From NCBI RefSeq assembly GCF_041438805.1, contig NZ_CP109190.1:744001-808000 (forward strand): a DNA stretch of 64,000 nucleotides, given 5' to 3'. Below are positions 1-8,548 of this stretch, in pieces (the first letter of the stretch is position 1; each line of letters opens with the position of its first letter). The position numbers and the translations under genes are program-made. The notes under the pieces are model-generated. The model saw only the letters and a program-made list of their open reading frames with translations, ran no database searches and was not told the DNA's origin. The DNA comes from Streptomyces sp. NBC_01707. Its GTDB lineage: Bacteria; Actinomycetota; Actinomycetes; Streptomycetales; Streptomycetaceae.

Positions 1-666
1 GTCGCGCGAGGTGAGAGTGATGGCGAAGAGGAAGTCCGCCCAGGAGAACAGGAACGCGAACAGGCCCGCGGTGATCAGACCGTTGCGACTCATCGGGACG
101 ACGATGCGCAGGAACGTACGCCAGGACCCGGCACCGTCCAGCGCCGCTGCCTCGACGACCTCGGTGGGGATCTCGCGCAACTGGGCACGGAGCAGCACCG
201 CGGCGAACGGGACGGACAGCGTGGACTGGGCCAGCATCAGCCCGATGGTGTTGTTGAGCAGTCCGATCTCGCTGTAGAGGGCGAAGAGCGAGTTGGCCTT
301 CACGATGCCCGGCACCATCTGCACGATCAGCAGGACGAACAGCAGCAGCGCGGCCCGGCGCAGCCGGAACTTCGCCAGCGACCATGCGAGAGGAGCCGCC
401 AGGGCGAGGGTGATCAGCACGTTGCCGCAGGCCACGAAGAGGCTGATGACCAGGTGGCGCCCCTGGGTGTCGAAGGCGGCACGGTAACCGTCGAGGGTCG
501 GGTCGGTGGGAAACCACTTGGGCGGGATGCTCAGCAGTGCTTGACCGGGCTGGAGCGAGGCGTTGACCATCCAGTACAGCGGGAAGAGCAGGGCTCCGAC
601 GATCACGAGGGCGATCAACGTGCTGCTCCAGCGGCGAGCAGCACGCAGGGCGGCGGGAGACGACAT
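1..666 (-). CDS. Sugar ABC transporter permease, MalG type (C-terminus beyond window edge)
   Basis: Inner-membrane permease of a CUT1-type carbohydrate importer. The reading frame starts with ATG at 666 (MSSPAALRAARRW) and stays open to base 1, giving 222 residues of an expected 270-300. It has several hydrophobic segments and the cytoplasmic EAA loop (EVVEAAALDGAGSWRTFL) that docks the ATPase. It lies 5 bases after the stop of the partner permease, so the two are surely co-transcribed. The missing end lies to the left of the window. No ATPase gene is seen in the visible part. The transported sugar cannot be read from sequence. Confidence 0.9.
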   Translation of the reverse strand, partial: MSSPAALRAARRWSSTLIALVIVGALLFPLYWMVNASLQPGQALLSIPPKWFPTDPTLDGYRAAFDTQGRHLVISLFVACGNVLITLALAAPLAWSLAKFRLRRAALLLFVLLIVQMVPGIVKANSLFALYSEIGLLNNTIGLMLAQSTLSVPFAAVLLRAQLREIPTEVVEAAALDGAGSWRTFLRIVVPMSRNGLITAGLFAFLFSWADFLFAITLTSRD

Positions 667-671
667 CGGGA

Positions 672-1622
672 CTACCTCTCGGACTGTTCGGCGCGCACGG
701 CCCGCAGGTACACGAGCGCGAAGAGCATGGCGATGACGATGAGGACGTTGCTGACGGCGGCGCCCTGGCCGAACTGCAGGTTCGTGAAGGAGAGCGCGTA
801 CGACCAGGTGGACAGCAGTTGCGTGGAGTTCGCCGGGCCGCCCTGCGTGAGCACCATGACGACGTCGAACGCCTTGATCGTGTAGATCAGTCCGAGCATC
901 ACCACGACCGAGGTGGTCGGGCGCAGCAGCGGCCAAGTGACGTGGCGGAACTTCTGCCAGGCGCCCGCGCCGTCGAGCGAGGCGGCTTCGTACAGCTGCG
1001 GCGGGATGGACTGCAGTCCGCCGTAAAGGATCACCATGTTGAAGGGAATGCCGATCCAGACGTTGGCGACGACGATGGCGGTCATGGCGTGGTCGGGGCT
1101 GACCAGCCAGGGGACGGGGTCGTTGATCAGGTGCAGGTTGAGCAGCACCTGGTTGACGACGCCGTAGTCCTGGTCGAGCAGCCAGCGGAAGACGGTGCCG
1201 GAGACCAGCAACGGCAGCAGCCAGGGCAGCAGGAGCAGGGCGCGCAGGGTGCCGCCGAGCGGAAAGCGACGGCGGAAGAACAGTGCGAGTCCGAGGCCGA
1301 TGGCGAACTGCAGGACCAGCGAGGCGACGGTGAACACGGCCGTGTTCCACAGGGTCGTGGAGAACAACTCGTCGCCGAGGATCGCCGCGTAGTTGGCGAG
1401 CCCGGTGAAGGGAGCACCGCCGTCGTAGAAGGACGTCACCGTGTAGTCCTGGAACGACATGACCAGGTTGGCGACGATGGGGTAGCCGAAGAAGATCACC
1501 AGGTAGAGCACGGCGGGGACGTGGAAGCTCATGCGTGCCAGCCGCGCACGGCGGGCGGCGGTGGCGGTACGGCTGTCCGGGTGTGCCGCGGTGTGGACGG
1601 GCTTGTCGAGAAGGATCGTCAT
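672..1622 (-). CDS. Sugar ABC transporter permease, MalF type
   Basis: 316-residue membrane permease, first of the two in this importer. The chosen start is MTILLDKPVHTAAH at 1622; the frame is open further upstream, but that part overlaps the binding-protein gene. About six membrane spans are visible, starting with FHVPAVLYLVIFFGYPIVAN. The EAA loop is LYEAASLDGAGAWQKFRHV near residue 230. The gene sits 20 bases after the binding-protein stop and 5 bases before the MalG-type partner, the usual binding protein-permease-permease order. Family assignment is secure; substrate unknown. Confidence 0.92.
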   Translation of the reverse strand: MTILLDKPVHTAAHPDSRTATAARRARLARMSFHVPAVLYLVIFFGYPIVANLVMSFQDYTVTSFYDGGAPFTGLANYAAILGDELFSTTLWNTAVFTVASLVLQFAIGLGLALFFRRRFPLGGTLRALLLLPWLLPLLVSGTVFRWLLDQDYGVVNQVLLNLHLINDPVPWLVSPDHAMTAIVVANVWIGIPFNMVILYGGLQSIPPQLYEAASLDGAGAWQKFRHVTWPLLRPTTSVVVMLGLIYTIKAFDVVMVLTQGGPANSTQLLSTWSYALSFTNLQFGQGAAVSNVLIVIAMLFALVYLRAVRAEQSER

Positions 1623-1642
1623 GATGAGAGCACCTCGCCTGA

Positions 1643-2860
1643 TCAGTGGTCTGCCGACTGGGCCTGGCGCTGAGCGGCCGCGAGGGCCTTCCCTGGACTC
1701 AGCTGTCCGATCGCGGCCTGTTGGAGTGCGGTGTACAGCGCCTTGGAGACGACGGGGTAGGCGGTGCCGAGTTCGGCGGTGCGGGATCGGGCGGTGGGTG
1801 CGCTGGCCACGAAGGGGGCGAGGTCCGGCTGCTCCTTCACCAGTTGTCCGGCGACTGCCGGGTCGGCGGGTACGTCGGCTCGCAGCCGGGCCCACTGGAT
1901 CATGTGGTTCTGGCTGAGCACGCAGTTGAGGACCTTGACGGCCTTGTCCTGCTTGTCCCCCTTGGGCACCGCCCAGGTCTCGCCTCCGAGCGGGGTCACC
2001 GAGGAGCCACCGCTCTTCTGCGTGGGGAGCGGGACGACGCCGTAGTCGAGGTCCTTCTCGGCGGAGAGCGCGGCCAGCTGCCACGAGCCGTTGATCATCA
2101 TCGCGGCGTGGTGGCCGATGAACTGCTCCGCCACATCCGACTGTTGCCAGTTCAGCGCCGATTTCGATATCGAGCCGTCCCGGAAGAGCGAGGTCCAGTA
2201 CGTCAGTGCGGACACGGACGGGGCCGAGTCCAGTTTTCCGAGGTCTGCGCCCGCGCCCCAGAAGAAGGGTTCGTACTGCCACGAGCCTTCCTCGGTGGCG
2301 ACGGCCGACAGGGCGAGGCCGTAGCGGTGGCCCTCGGTGAGCTCGGCTGCGCTTGCCCGGAGCTCCTTCCAGGTGGAGGGCGGCTCGAGACCGGCCTTCT
2401 CGAAGACCGCCTTGTCGTAGAAGAGCGCGAGCCCGTTCACGCCGGGCGCGACGCCGTACAACTTGTTCTTGTACGTGCCTGCCTCGAGGACGCTCTCGTA
2501 GAAACCGTCTGTCCTCACCCGGCCTTCGAGCGGCAGCAGGGCTCCGGTCGAGGCGAGCTTGGGCAGGTCCGGATTGTCGCTCAGCACCAGATCCGGGAGG
2601 CTCTTCGCGGCTCCGTCACGCAGCAGCTTCGGCACCAGCTGGGAGCGGGGCATGACCTCACGTACGACGGTCACGCCGGTCTGGCGCCCGCAGGAGTGGA
2701 GGATCTCGGTCAGCGCTGTGTTGCCCGGCTCCGCGGTGTAGTAGTCCGTGACGGTCAGGGTGTTCGGGGGCGTATCGGCCGTGATGAGGCTGCAGCCGCT
2801 CAGCGCCGTCAGGGCGAATGCGGCGCAGGCGGCAGTGGCTGCGCGGGTACGGGGGGACAA
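1643..2860 (-). CDS. Sugar ABC transporter substrate-binding lipoprotein
   Basis: Extracellular solute-binding lipoprotein (CUT1, family 1 type), about 405 residues. I chose a TTG start at 2860 because GAAGG lies 7 bases upstream and the N-terminus is then a short lipoprotein signal (LSPRTRAATAACAAFALTALSGC) whose lipobox LSGC gives the lipidated Cys. An ATG at 2914 is in frame but adds about 18 residues of poor signal-peptide character. The body shows typical binding-protein text (VTDYYTAEPGN, YGVAPGVNGLALFYDKAVFEKAGLEPPSTW split over residues 30-160). First gene of the importer, downstream of the LacI gene on the same strand. Confidence 0.88.
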   Translation of the reverse strand: MSPRTRAATAACAAFALTALSGCSLITADTPPNTLTVTDYYTAEPGNTALTEILHSCGRQTGVTVVREVMPRSQLVPKLLRDGAAKSLPDLVLSDNPDLPKLASTGALLPLEGRVRTDGFYESVLEAGTYKNKLYGVAPGVNGLALFYDKAVFEKAGLEPPSTWKELRASAAELTEGHRYGLALSAVATEEGSWQYEPFFWGAGADLGKLDSAPSVSALTYWTSLFRDGSISKSALNWQQSDVAEQFIGHHAAMMINGSWQLAALSAEKDLDYGVVPLPTQKSGGSSVTPLGGETWAVPKGDKQDKAVKVLNCVLSQNHMIQWARLRADVPADPAVAGQLVKEQPDLAPFVASAPTARSRTAELGTAYPVVSKALYTALQQAAIGQLSPGKALAAAQRQAQSADH

Positions 2861-2979
2861 ATCTGTGTCCTTCGGGGGCGTAGGGATGGCCACGCGGACG
2901 ACTGCGCGGGGCATGGCGAGGTACGGCCGCACGGCGCAGGTGCCGTCGGCCACGGGCAGGTGGCGGGAGGAAGGGGAGG

Positions 2980-3969
2980 TCAGGAGAGCGGGGGCGACGC
3001 GGTGCTGGCCCGTACGGTCAGCTGCGGCTCCAGCAGGACGGGGGCCCCGCCGGGGTCCGCACCCCTTCGGTCGAGCCGCTGTCTGAGCAACTCGACAGCT
3101 CGCTCGGCCAGTGCGGCTGCTGGTACAGCGACCGAGGTCAGCTGAGGGGTGCCTGCGGTCGCGACCGCGTCCGAGCCCACGACGACGAGGGACATGTCCT
3201 CGGGCAGGGCCCGGCCGAACCCGCGCAGGAGGGGCGCGAGGTGTGGGGTTGCGGCTTCGTTCTGCACGATCAGCGCCGTGGCGTCCGGGCGCTCCTGGAG
3301 CACCCGTGTCAGGGTGCCCGCCGTGGTGTCCCAGTCCCCCTCGACCGACCGGTGGGTGAGCCGGACACCTCGGGCCGAGGCCCGCTCGAGCGCGCCGGCG
3401 ACGGTCCGCACGGCGAATCCCGTGCGGCGCCGGTACGCGGCCTCCGGTGCGCCGAGCAGGATCACCTCGCGGTGGCCGAGATCGGCGAGATGGTCCACGC
3501 AGAGTCCGCCCGCCGCGCGGAAGTCCAGGTCGACGCAGGCCAGGCCGGCGGGATCGTGGGGCAGTCCGATGAGCACCGTCGGGACCGGCAGCCCGCGCAC
3601 GGTGTCCAGCCGCGGATCACGGATACCGATGTCCATCAGGATCAGCCCGTCCAGCAGCGCACCGTCCCACACACCGTGCTCGGCGTCATCGGTGAGAAGA
3701 AGCACGTTGCAGTGGTGGCGGCGCGCGGCGACGCTCGCGGACAGCATGAACTCGGCGAGGAGCGGCCGGTGAGCGCCGTCATCGACCCGCACGGCCAGCC
3801 CGATGGTGTGCGAACGGACGAAGACCGGCCGTTGGTAGCCCACGGCGGCGATGGATTCGAGGACGCGGGAACGGGTCGACGGCGATATGGGGCGCTTCCC
3901 GCTGAGCACGTACGAGACGGTGCTGACCGCGACGCCTGCGTGCCGTGCCACATCGGTTATGCCCACCAT
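2980..3969 (-). CDS. LacI family transcriptional regulator
   Basis: 329-residue repressor. The N-terminal helix-turn-helix and hinge are clear: MVGITDVARHAGVAVSTVSY followed by VLSGKRPISPSTRSRVL. The rest is a periplasmic-binding-protein-like effector domain (for example DGLILMDIGIRDPRLD and the C-terminal SVAVPAAALAERAVELL). It lies directly upstream of, and in the same direction as, the binding protein and two permeases, so it most likely controls that importer in response to its sugar. No convincing operator palindrome was found in the 500 bases upstream. Confidence 0.93.
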   Translation of the reverse strand: MVGITDVARHAGVAVSTVSYVLSGKRPISPSTRSRVLESIAAVGYQRPVFVRSHTIGLAVRVDDGAHRPLLAEFMLSASVAARRHHCNVLLLTDDAEHGVWDGALLDGLILMDIGIRDPRLDTVRGLPVPTVLIGLPHDPAGLACVDLDFRAAGGLCVDHLADLGHREVILLGAPEAAYRRRTGFAVRTVAGALERASARGVRLTHRSVEGDWDTTAGTLTRVLQERPDATALIVQNEAATPHLAPLLRGFGRALPEDMSLVVVGSDAVATAGTPQLTSVAVPAAALAERAVELLRQRLDRRGADPGGAPVLLEPQLTVRASTASPPLS

Positions 3970-4505
3970 GCCGTGCTGCCCGTCTTCCTGTCCTGCTGCT
4001 TCCGCGACCGAACCGCCGTCGAAGGATTTCGATGCGTGCGGTCATACGCGCTTTCCTGCGCGACGACAACGGCGAGATTAGGTACGGAAAGTCGGGCCGT
4101 CCATACATGCCTGAGATTTTCGACGGATTTCGACAACGACCTCGCACCGACATCGACGAAGCCGACCAGAGGCAGGGTTCGTTGGAGAGGGCCGGTGACG
4201 GCGGCCGGACCTGGCAGCGGGCCGTCCGGGCGGCCATCCGCCGCAGTTCGCGCGCGGTGGGGTCGCCGTCCGGTGCGACCTCGATGTGCAACCGATACGG
4301 CCACGCCGCGAAGCGGGCCGACCGTGTGCTGGGCACCGCTCCCGCTCCCGCGGCCCCTTACAGACGTGCACCGCACCGGCCACCACGCCGCCCAGGCAGA
4401 CCCTTCCGTGCAGCTCGGAGCGGGTTGCCGGACCGGACCCGGCGCGCAGCGTGCCGCCCGGTATCCGCCGATAGCGCGTCTCCGGCCTCGCCGGGTCTCC
4501 AAATC
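3970..4505. other. Intergenic region between divergent LacI and MarR genes
   Basis: About 535 bases with no gene I can support. Open frames exist on both strands, but their products are arginine- and proline-rich without recognisable motifs. A short motif TTTCGACGGA/TTTCGACAAC occurs as a near-tandem repeat around 4118-4140. The region must contain the promoter of the leftward LacI gene. Confidence 0.4.
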
Positions 4506-4534
4506 TTGCTGCATGATACACGTTTATGCATAAT
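4506..4534 (+). promoter_or_regulatory. Vegetative-type promoter of the MarR gene
   Basis: TTGCTG (4506-4511) and CATAAT (4529-4534) are separated by exactly 17 bases, close to the consensus for the main actinomycete sigma factor. Transcription would begin about 7 bases after the -10 box, at or next to the ATG at 4541. The -10 box lies inside the palindrome described next. Confidence 0.6.
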
Positions 4535-4550
4535 GGGGTTATGCATAAAC
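4522..4550. promoter_or_regulatory. Perfect palindrome, probable MarR operator
   Basis: Two perfect 12-base arms, GTTTATGCATAA and TTATGCATAAAC, are separated by TGGGG. The site covers the -10 box and the first codons of the MarR gene, the expected position for autorepression. Its low GC content stands out against the surroundings. The regulator assignment is inferred from position. Confidence 0.75.
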
Positions 4551-4999
4551 GCGTCATGGACACCGACGCCCCGGCCGAGAGCCTGATGATCGCCGTGGAG
4601 CAGGTGGTTCGCTACGTGCGTCAGAACGCCATCACCGGCGGCCTGAGCACGGCGGCATCCTCCGCGCTGGCCCGGCTGGGCCGCGAGGGGGCGCACCGTC
4701 TGACCGAACTGGCGCGGGCCGAGGGCGTCTCCCAGCCGAACATGACTCAGCTGGTCGCCCGTATGGAGCGCGCGGGCCTCGTACGCCGCGTCGCCGACCG
4801 CCACGACGGCCGGGTCGTTCTGGTGGAGGCCACCGACACCGGTCTGGAAGTCTTCCGGCAGCGACGCGCCGAACGCGCGCAAGCCCTCGACCTGCTCGTC
4901 GAGGAGCTCACGGAGCCGGAGCAGCGGGCCGTGAAGATCGCGCTGCCTGCCCTGGCACGCGCCATCCAGGACCGCCAGGACCGCCGGCACCGCTCCTGA
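4541..4999 (+). CDS. MarR family transcriptional regulator
   Basis: Winged-helix regulator of about 152 residues. The DNA-binding core is visible: GREGAHRLTELARAEGVSQP, NMTQLVARMERAGLVRRVAD and the wing RHDGRVVLVEATDTG. Three in-frame ATGs are possible (4526, 4541, 4556). I chose 4541 because the predicted transcription start falls there, implying a leaderless mRNA; 4556 is a reasonable alternative, while 4526 would precede the transcription start. None has a good Shine-Dalgarno sequence. The MFS-stress protein fusion follows 66 bases downstream on the same strand, so this regulator probably controls that exporter in response to a small, perhaps phenolic or toxic, ligand. Confidence 0.9.
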   Translation: MHKRVMDTDAPAESLMIAVEQVVRYVRQNAITGGLSTAASSALARLGREGAHRLTELARAEGVSQPNMTQLVARMERAGLVRRVADRHDGRVVLVEATDTGLEVFRQRRAERAQALDLLVEELTEPEQRAVKIALPALARAIQDRQDRRHRS

Positions 5000-5065
5000 C
5001 CCGCCCCGCAAACCTGTCCGCTCTCCCCCGTCGCCTCTTCCTCAACCCCTTGGAGAGAAACGCAC

Positions 5066-6799
5066 ATGGATGCATCGCATGGAAAGGCCGCCAGTCCCTT
5101 CAAGCAGCCCAAGGCCGTCTGGGCCGTGGCGTTCGCCTGCGTGATCTCGTTCATGGGCATCGGGCTGGTCGACCCGATCCTGCCCGCCCTGGCCGACAGC
5201 CTGCACGCCTCACCGAGCCAGGTCTCCCTGCTGTTCAGCAGCTACCTGATCGTGACCGCGGTCGCCATGCTGTTCGTCGGCTGGGTCTCCAGCCATCTCG
5301 GCGCCAAGCGCACTTTGGTCATAGGTCTTGCCATCATCGTCGTCTTCGCCGCCCTGGCGGGCACGAGCGGCTCCATCAACGGCATCGTCGGCTTCCGCGC
5401 CGGCTGGGGTCTGGGCAATGCGCTGTTCATCGCGACCTCGCTGGCCGTCATCGTCGCCTCCGCCAGCGGCGGCTTCGGTGGCGCGATCATCCTGTACGAG
5501 ACCGCTCTCGGCCTCGGCATCGCCGTCGGCCCGCTGCTGGGCGGCGAGTTGGGCGGTATCAGCTGGCGCGGTCCGTTCTTCGGCGTCGCCGCACTCATGG
5601 CCGTCGCGCTGGTGGCCACGCTCGCCTTCGTGCCTTCGCTCCCCAAGCCGAAGCGCCCCGTCTCACCCATCGCTCCGCTCAAGGCGCTCCGTCACCGCGG
5701 GCTGCTGACCATGGGCATCATGGCCCTGCTGTACAACTGGGGCTTCTTCACCATGCTGGGCTACGCCCCCTACCCCATGGAACTCGACGCCCATGAGCTC
5801 GGCCTGGTGTTCACAGGCTGGGGCCTGCTCGTGGCCGCCTTCAGCGTGTTCTTCGCCCCGCGCCTGCAGGCGCGGTTCGGCACCGCTCCGGTCCTGTACG
5901 CGAACCTGCTGGGCCTCGGCATCGTGATGGCCATCATTGCCGCCGGAGTCAGCACACCCACCGTGGTGATCGTGGCCGTCATCGTCAGCGGCGCCTTCAT
6001 CGGCATCAACAACACCCTGACCACCCAGGCCGTCATGCTCGTCTCCCCCGTCGAGCGTCCCGTCGCCTCCTCCGCCTACGGCTTCCTGCGCTTCATCGGC
6101 GGCGGCCTGGCCCCCTTCGCCGCCGGCAAGCTCGCCGACGCCACCGATCTGAGCGTCCCGTTCTGGCTCGGCGCTGCCACCTTCCTCCTCGCCATCCCGG
6201 TCCTGGCCAGTGGCCACAGCCTGCTGCGCCAGGCCGAGACGCACACCGGCGACTCCGAGCCCGCGACGCCGTCACTCACCCCTGTGGGCATCCCGGCCCC
6301 CGCAAGTGAAGCGCCTCCCGTCATCGTCGCCGTAAGCTCCCACGACAAGGCCGCTGCCATCGTCGACGCCGCGGCCCGGCTCGCTCGCGACACGGGCAGC
6401 CCTCTCGAGGTCGTCCACGTCCAACAGACCGTCGTGGTCGAGGAACTGGCCGTCGACACCGAGACCACCGACCAGGCACGCGCCGCCGTCACCGCCCACC
6501 TCGACCGGCTCGCCGCCCACGGCATCGCCGCCAGCGGCCAGATCCTCACCAGCATCGGCAACCATGCCGCCGCCGGCCGCGCCCTCGCCCAGCACGCCGC
6601 AGACGTGCACGCCCGGGCCGTCGCGGTCGGACACTCACCGCGCGGCCCGCTCACCCAGTTCGCCGACGGAAGCTTCACCAGCGCCCTCACCCATGCCGCC
6701 ACCTGCACGGTCGCCCTCATCGGGCCCGACCACACGCCGCGGCACCTGACCATGGACACCCTGGCAGAACTGCGCAACAGCGCGGTCCGAGGGAGTTGA
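5066..6799 (+). CDS. MFS transporter fused to a C-terminal universal stress protein domain
   Basis: 577-residue fusion. Residues about 10-395 form a 12-span major facilitator of drug/H+ antiporter type: an N-terminal span, motif A-like GWVSSHLGAKRTLVIG, and a motif C-like stretch (ALGLGIAVGPLLGGELGG). After a linker rich in Pro, Ala and Thr, residues about 417-556 form a UspA-like domain (PPVIVAVSSHDKAAAIVDAA at its start and AVGHSPRGPLTQFADGS near its end). That second segment resembles the nucleotide-binding G-x2-G-x9-G-S/T loop but is degenerate. GGAGAG precedes the ATG at 5066. It is paired with the upstream MarR gene. Likely role: efflux with stress or nucleotide sensing in the cytoplasmic tail; the second part is inference. 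Confidence 0.9.
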   Translation: MDASHGKAASPFKQPKAVWAVAFACVISFMGIGLVDPILPALADSLHASPSQVSLLFSSYLIVTAVAMLFVGWVSSHLGAKRTLVIGLAIIVVFAALAGTSGSINGIVGFRAGWGLGNALFIATSLAVIVASASGGFGGAIILYETALGLGIAVGPLLGGELGGISWRGPFFGVAALMAVALVATLAFVPSLPKPKRPVSPIAPLKALRHRGLLTMGIMALLYNWGFFTMLGYAPYPMELDAHELGLVFTGWGLLVAAFSVFFAPRLQARFGTAPVLYANLLGLGIVMAIIAAGVSTPTVVIVAVIVSGAFIGINNTLTTQAVMLVSPVERPVASSAYGFLRFIGGGLAPFAAGKLADATDLSVPFWLGAATFLLAIPVLASGHSLLRQAETHTGDSEPATPSLTPVGIPAPASEAPPVIVAVSSHDKAAAIVDAAARLARDTGSPLEVVHVQQTVVVEELAVDTETTDQARAAVTAHLDRLAAHGIAASGQILTSIGNHAAAGRALAQHAADVHARAVAVGHSPRGPLTQFADGSFTSALTHAATCTVALIGPDHTPRHLTMDTLAELRNSAVRGS

Positions 6800-6831
6800 G
6801 GGTCGCGGGAGGGCGGGGGACACAGCGCGAG

Positions 6832-6865
6832 GGCGGCCCGCCGACCGTGAGGCAGGCGGGCCGCC
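6832..6865 (+). terminator. Hairpin terminator after the MFS-Usp gene
   Basis: Perfect 11-bp GC stem (6832-6842 with 6855-6865) and a 12-base loop, starting about 30 bases after the stop. A second small hairpin (CACAGG, AG, CCTGTG) follows at 6865-6878. No T-tract, as is usual in streptomycetes. Confidence 0.65.
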
Positions 6866-6878
6866 ACAGGAGCCTGTG

Positions 6879-7295
6879 CTGACGCGGATGCGACAAAGGC
6901 GCCCTCCGCGCGACTGGGCCGGGGCGGTCCGGCGCCTCAGGGCAGCGACGTCGGCAGGCAGCCGCGCGGGATGAAGCACCAGCTCTGCAGCCCCGTGCCG
7001 TCGGTGCCGCCGCCTCGCGGATCACGCACCATCACCTGGCCATCACGGTGGCACCCGGCACGGCGCAGATCATCACGATCACCCGCTGACGCCCCCGTAT
7101 CCGAACGACCGGCCCCTCCACGGAGCGCATGTGGCCAGGGCGGCACCCGTTCCCGCACGGGCGCCGCCCATCCGGTCGTGTCGGGCGGGCGGGTCGTCCG
7201 GGCAAGGCACCGTGCGACCGTGATCCGTATGTGATCAGTGCCTCGTACTCTGCATGGCCAGGGGATTCACGGGATGAGCGGTCGAGGCGGGGGCA
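6879..7295. other. Intergenic region without recognised gene
   Basis: About 415 bases. Short frames on both strands encode low-complexity Arg/Pro/Gly-rich peptides that match nothing I know. It should hold the promoter of the membrane protein gene at 7296. Confidence 0.35.
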
Positions 7296-8462
7296 GTGAT
7301 GACACACCGGCGCGCGGCGATACCGGCACTGATCGGAGGGCTGCTGCTCACAGCGCTTCTGTGGTGGGCAGGGGCGAGTGCGCAGGCACTTCACCTGCCG
7401 GGCACCACCGGCGTGATCGGCAGCCGGACCGCCGCCGACCTCGAACGCTGGCTCGCCCCCTGGTCGTACGACCCTCCGTCCTCGGTTCAGGTCGGCACCG
7501 AGGTGTCCGGTGGGATCGGGGACGCGGCCGAGACCGACAGCACCCGCTATCTCGCGCTGTACGCCACCGCGTTGCAGATCCGGTACTTCGCTGTCTTCGC
7601 CTTCTTCGTACCCGTGGCGCTGCTCCTGGTCCGCAGGCTGCCGCCGGTGCACGGCCGGACGATGGCCGCGCTGCTCGCGGTGTGGGCCTGGGGCCTGGTG
7701 GCCGGGACCCTGGCGGTGACGGTCTCCGCGCCGTGGCTGATCGCCTCGCAGGGGCACGGCAGTTACCGCTTCCTGCCGCAGGTGGCGAGCACGGTCTCCG
7801 CCGGGCGACAGGTTCTGGTGGCGACCGCACTGGTCGCGGCGGCGGGGACGGTGCTGGCGGCGCGGGTCACCGCCAAGGGCGCCGGTCCGCTTCCCCAGGC
7901 CGTCGTCCCGGCTCGCGCCGCCCGACTGGCAGCCACCGTCGGGACCGCGACGATCGCGCTGTCCCTGGTGGTCCTCTCGTACCAGCCGGTCGCCGCCGCC
8001 TTTCAGACGGTCTCCCCGGACGGCGGGCTGTTCGCCGAACCTGGCGAACTCCTGCGCCAGTGGCTGTTGCTCGGCTCCTGGGCGGGCCCGGCGGGTGCGC
8101 CGCTGGGCGGCTGGCTCCTGCATCGCGTCGGCGACGTGCTGCTGCTCGCCATCGTGTGGTGGGCACTGCGGAGGTTGCCCGGACTCCTCACGCGGGCCAC
8201 TGTCCCGGCGATGGCGATCGGCACGGTCTGCGCGACCGTCCTCGGTCTGCTGGCGAGCCAGCTGCTGCGGGTGACACTGGACGGGGCGGACCTGCGCTGG
8301 GGACTGCTGTCCCTGTTCGCCGGCGTCGGCGACGGCGTCCCGGCCGCCCTGACCTGCGGCCTGGTGGCAGGAGTCGCCGCGGCCGTCACGCTCCGAGTGG
8401 CCGTGGGCCGCACGGAGACCACCGCCGCCACGGCCTCTGCCCAGGTCGCCGCTCCACATTAG
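7296..8462 (+). CDS. Polytopic membrane protein of unknown function
   Basis: 388 residues, with about eight hydrophobic segments (for example ALIGGLLLTALLWWAGA near the N-terminus, YFAVFAFFVPVALLLV near residue 95, and ALTCGLVAGVAAAVTL near the C-terminus). I do not recognise the family. A loop of about 60 residues after the first span (LHLPGTTGVIGSRTAAD onward) would be extracytoplasmic. GTG at 7296 and ATG at 7299 are both usable; no strong ribosome-binding site separates them. Codon use is typical of the genome. The GntR gene begins 86 bases downstream in the same direction, but co-function is unproven. Confidence 0.75.
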   Translation: MMTHRRAAIPALIGGLLLTALLWWAGASAQALHLPGTTGVIGSRTAADLERWLAPWSYDPPSSVQVGTEVSGGIGDAAETDSTRYLALYATALQIRYFAVFAFFVPVALLLVRRLPPVHGRTMAALLAVWAWGLVAGTLAVTVSAPWLIASQGHGSYRFLPQVASTVSAGRQVLVATALVAAAGTVLAARVTAKGAGPLPQAVVPARAARLAATVGTATIALSLVVLSYQPVAAAFQTVSPDGGLFAEPGELLRQWLLLGSWAGPAGAPLGGWLLHRVGDVLLLAIVWWALRRLPGLLTRATVPAMAIGTVCATVLGLLASQLLRVTLDGADLRWGLLSLFAGVGDGVPAALTCGLVAGVAAAVTLRVAVGRTETTAATASAQVAAPH

Positions 8463-8548
8463 TACTGCAGGCCACATGCGATCTTCCGCAGCGCCCGCGG
8501 CCTGCCACGTATTCTCGCCCGGAACATATCGAGCGAAGGACGGCGCAC

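Noticed and set aside
6937..7234. Short open frames on both strands after the MFS-Usp gene
   Set aside because: Products are Arg/Pro/Gly-rich without start signals or motifs; likely chance frames in GC-rich DNA.
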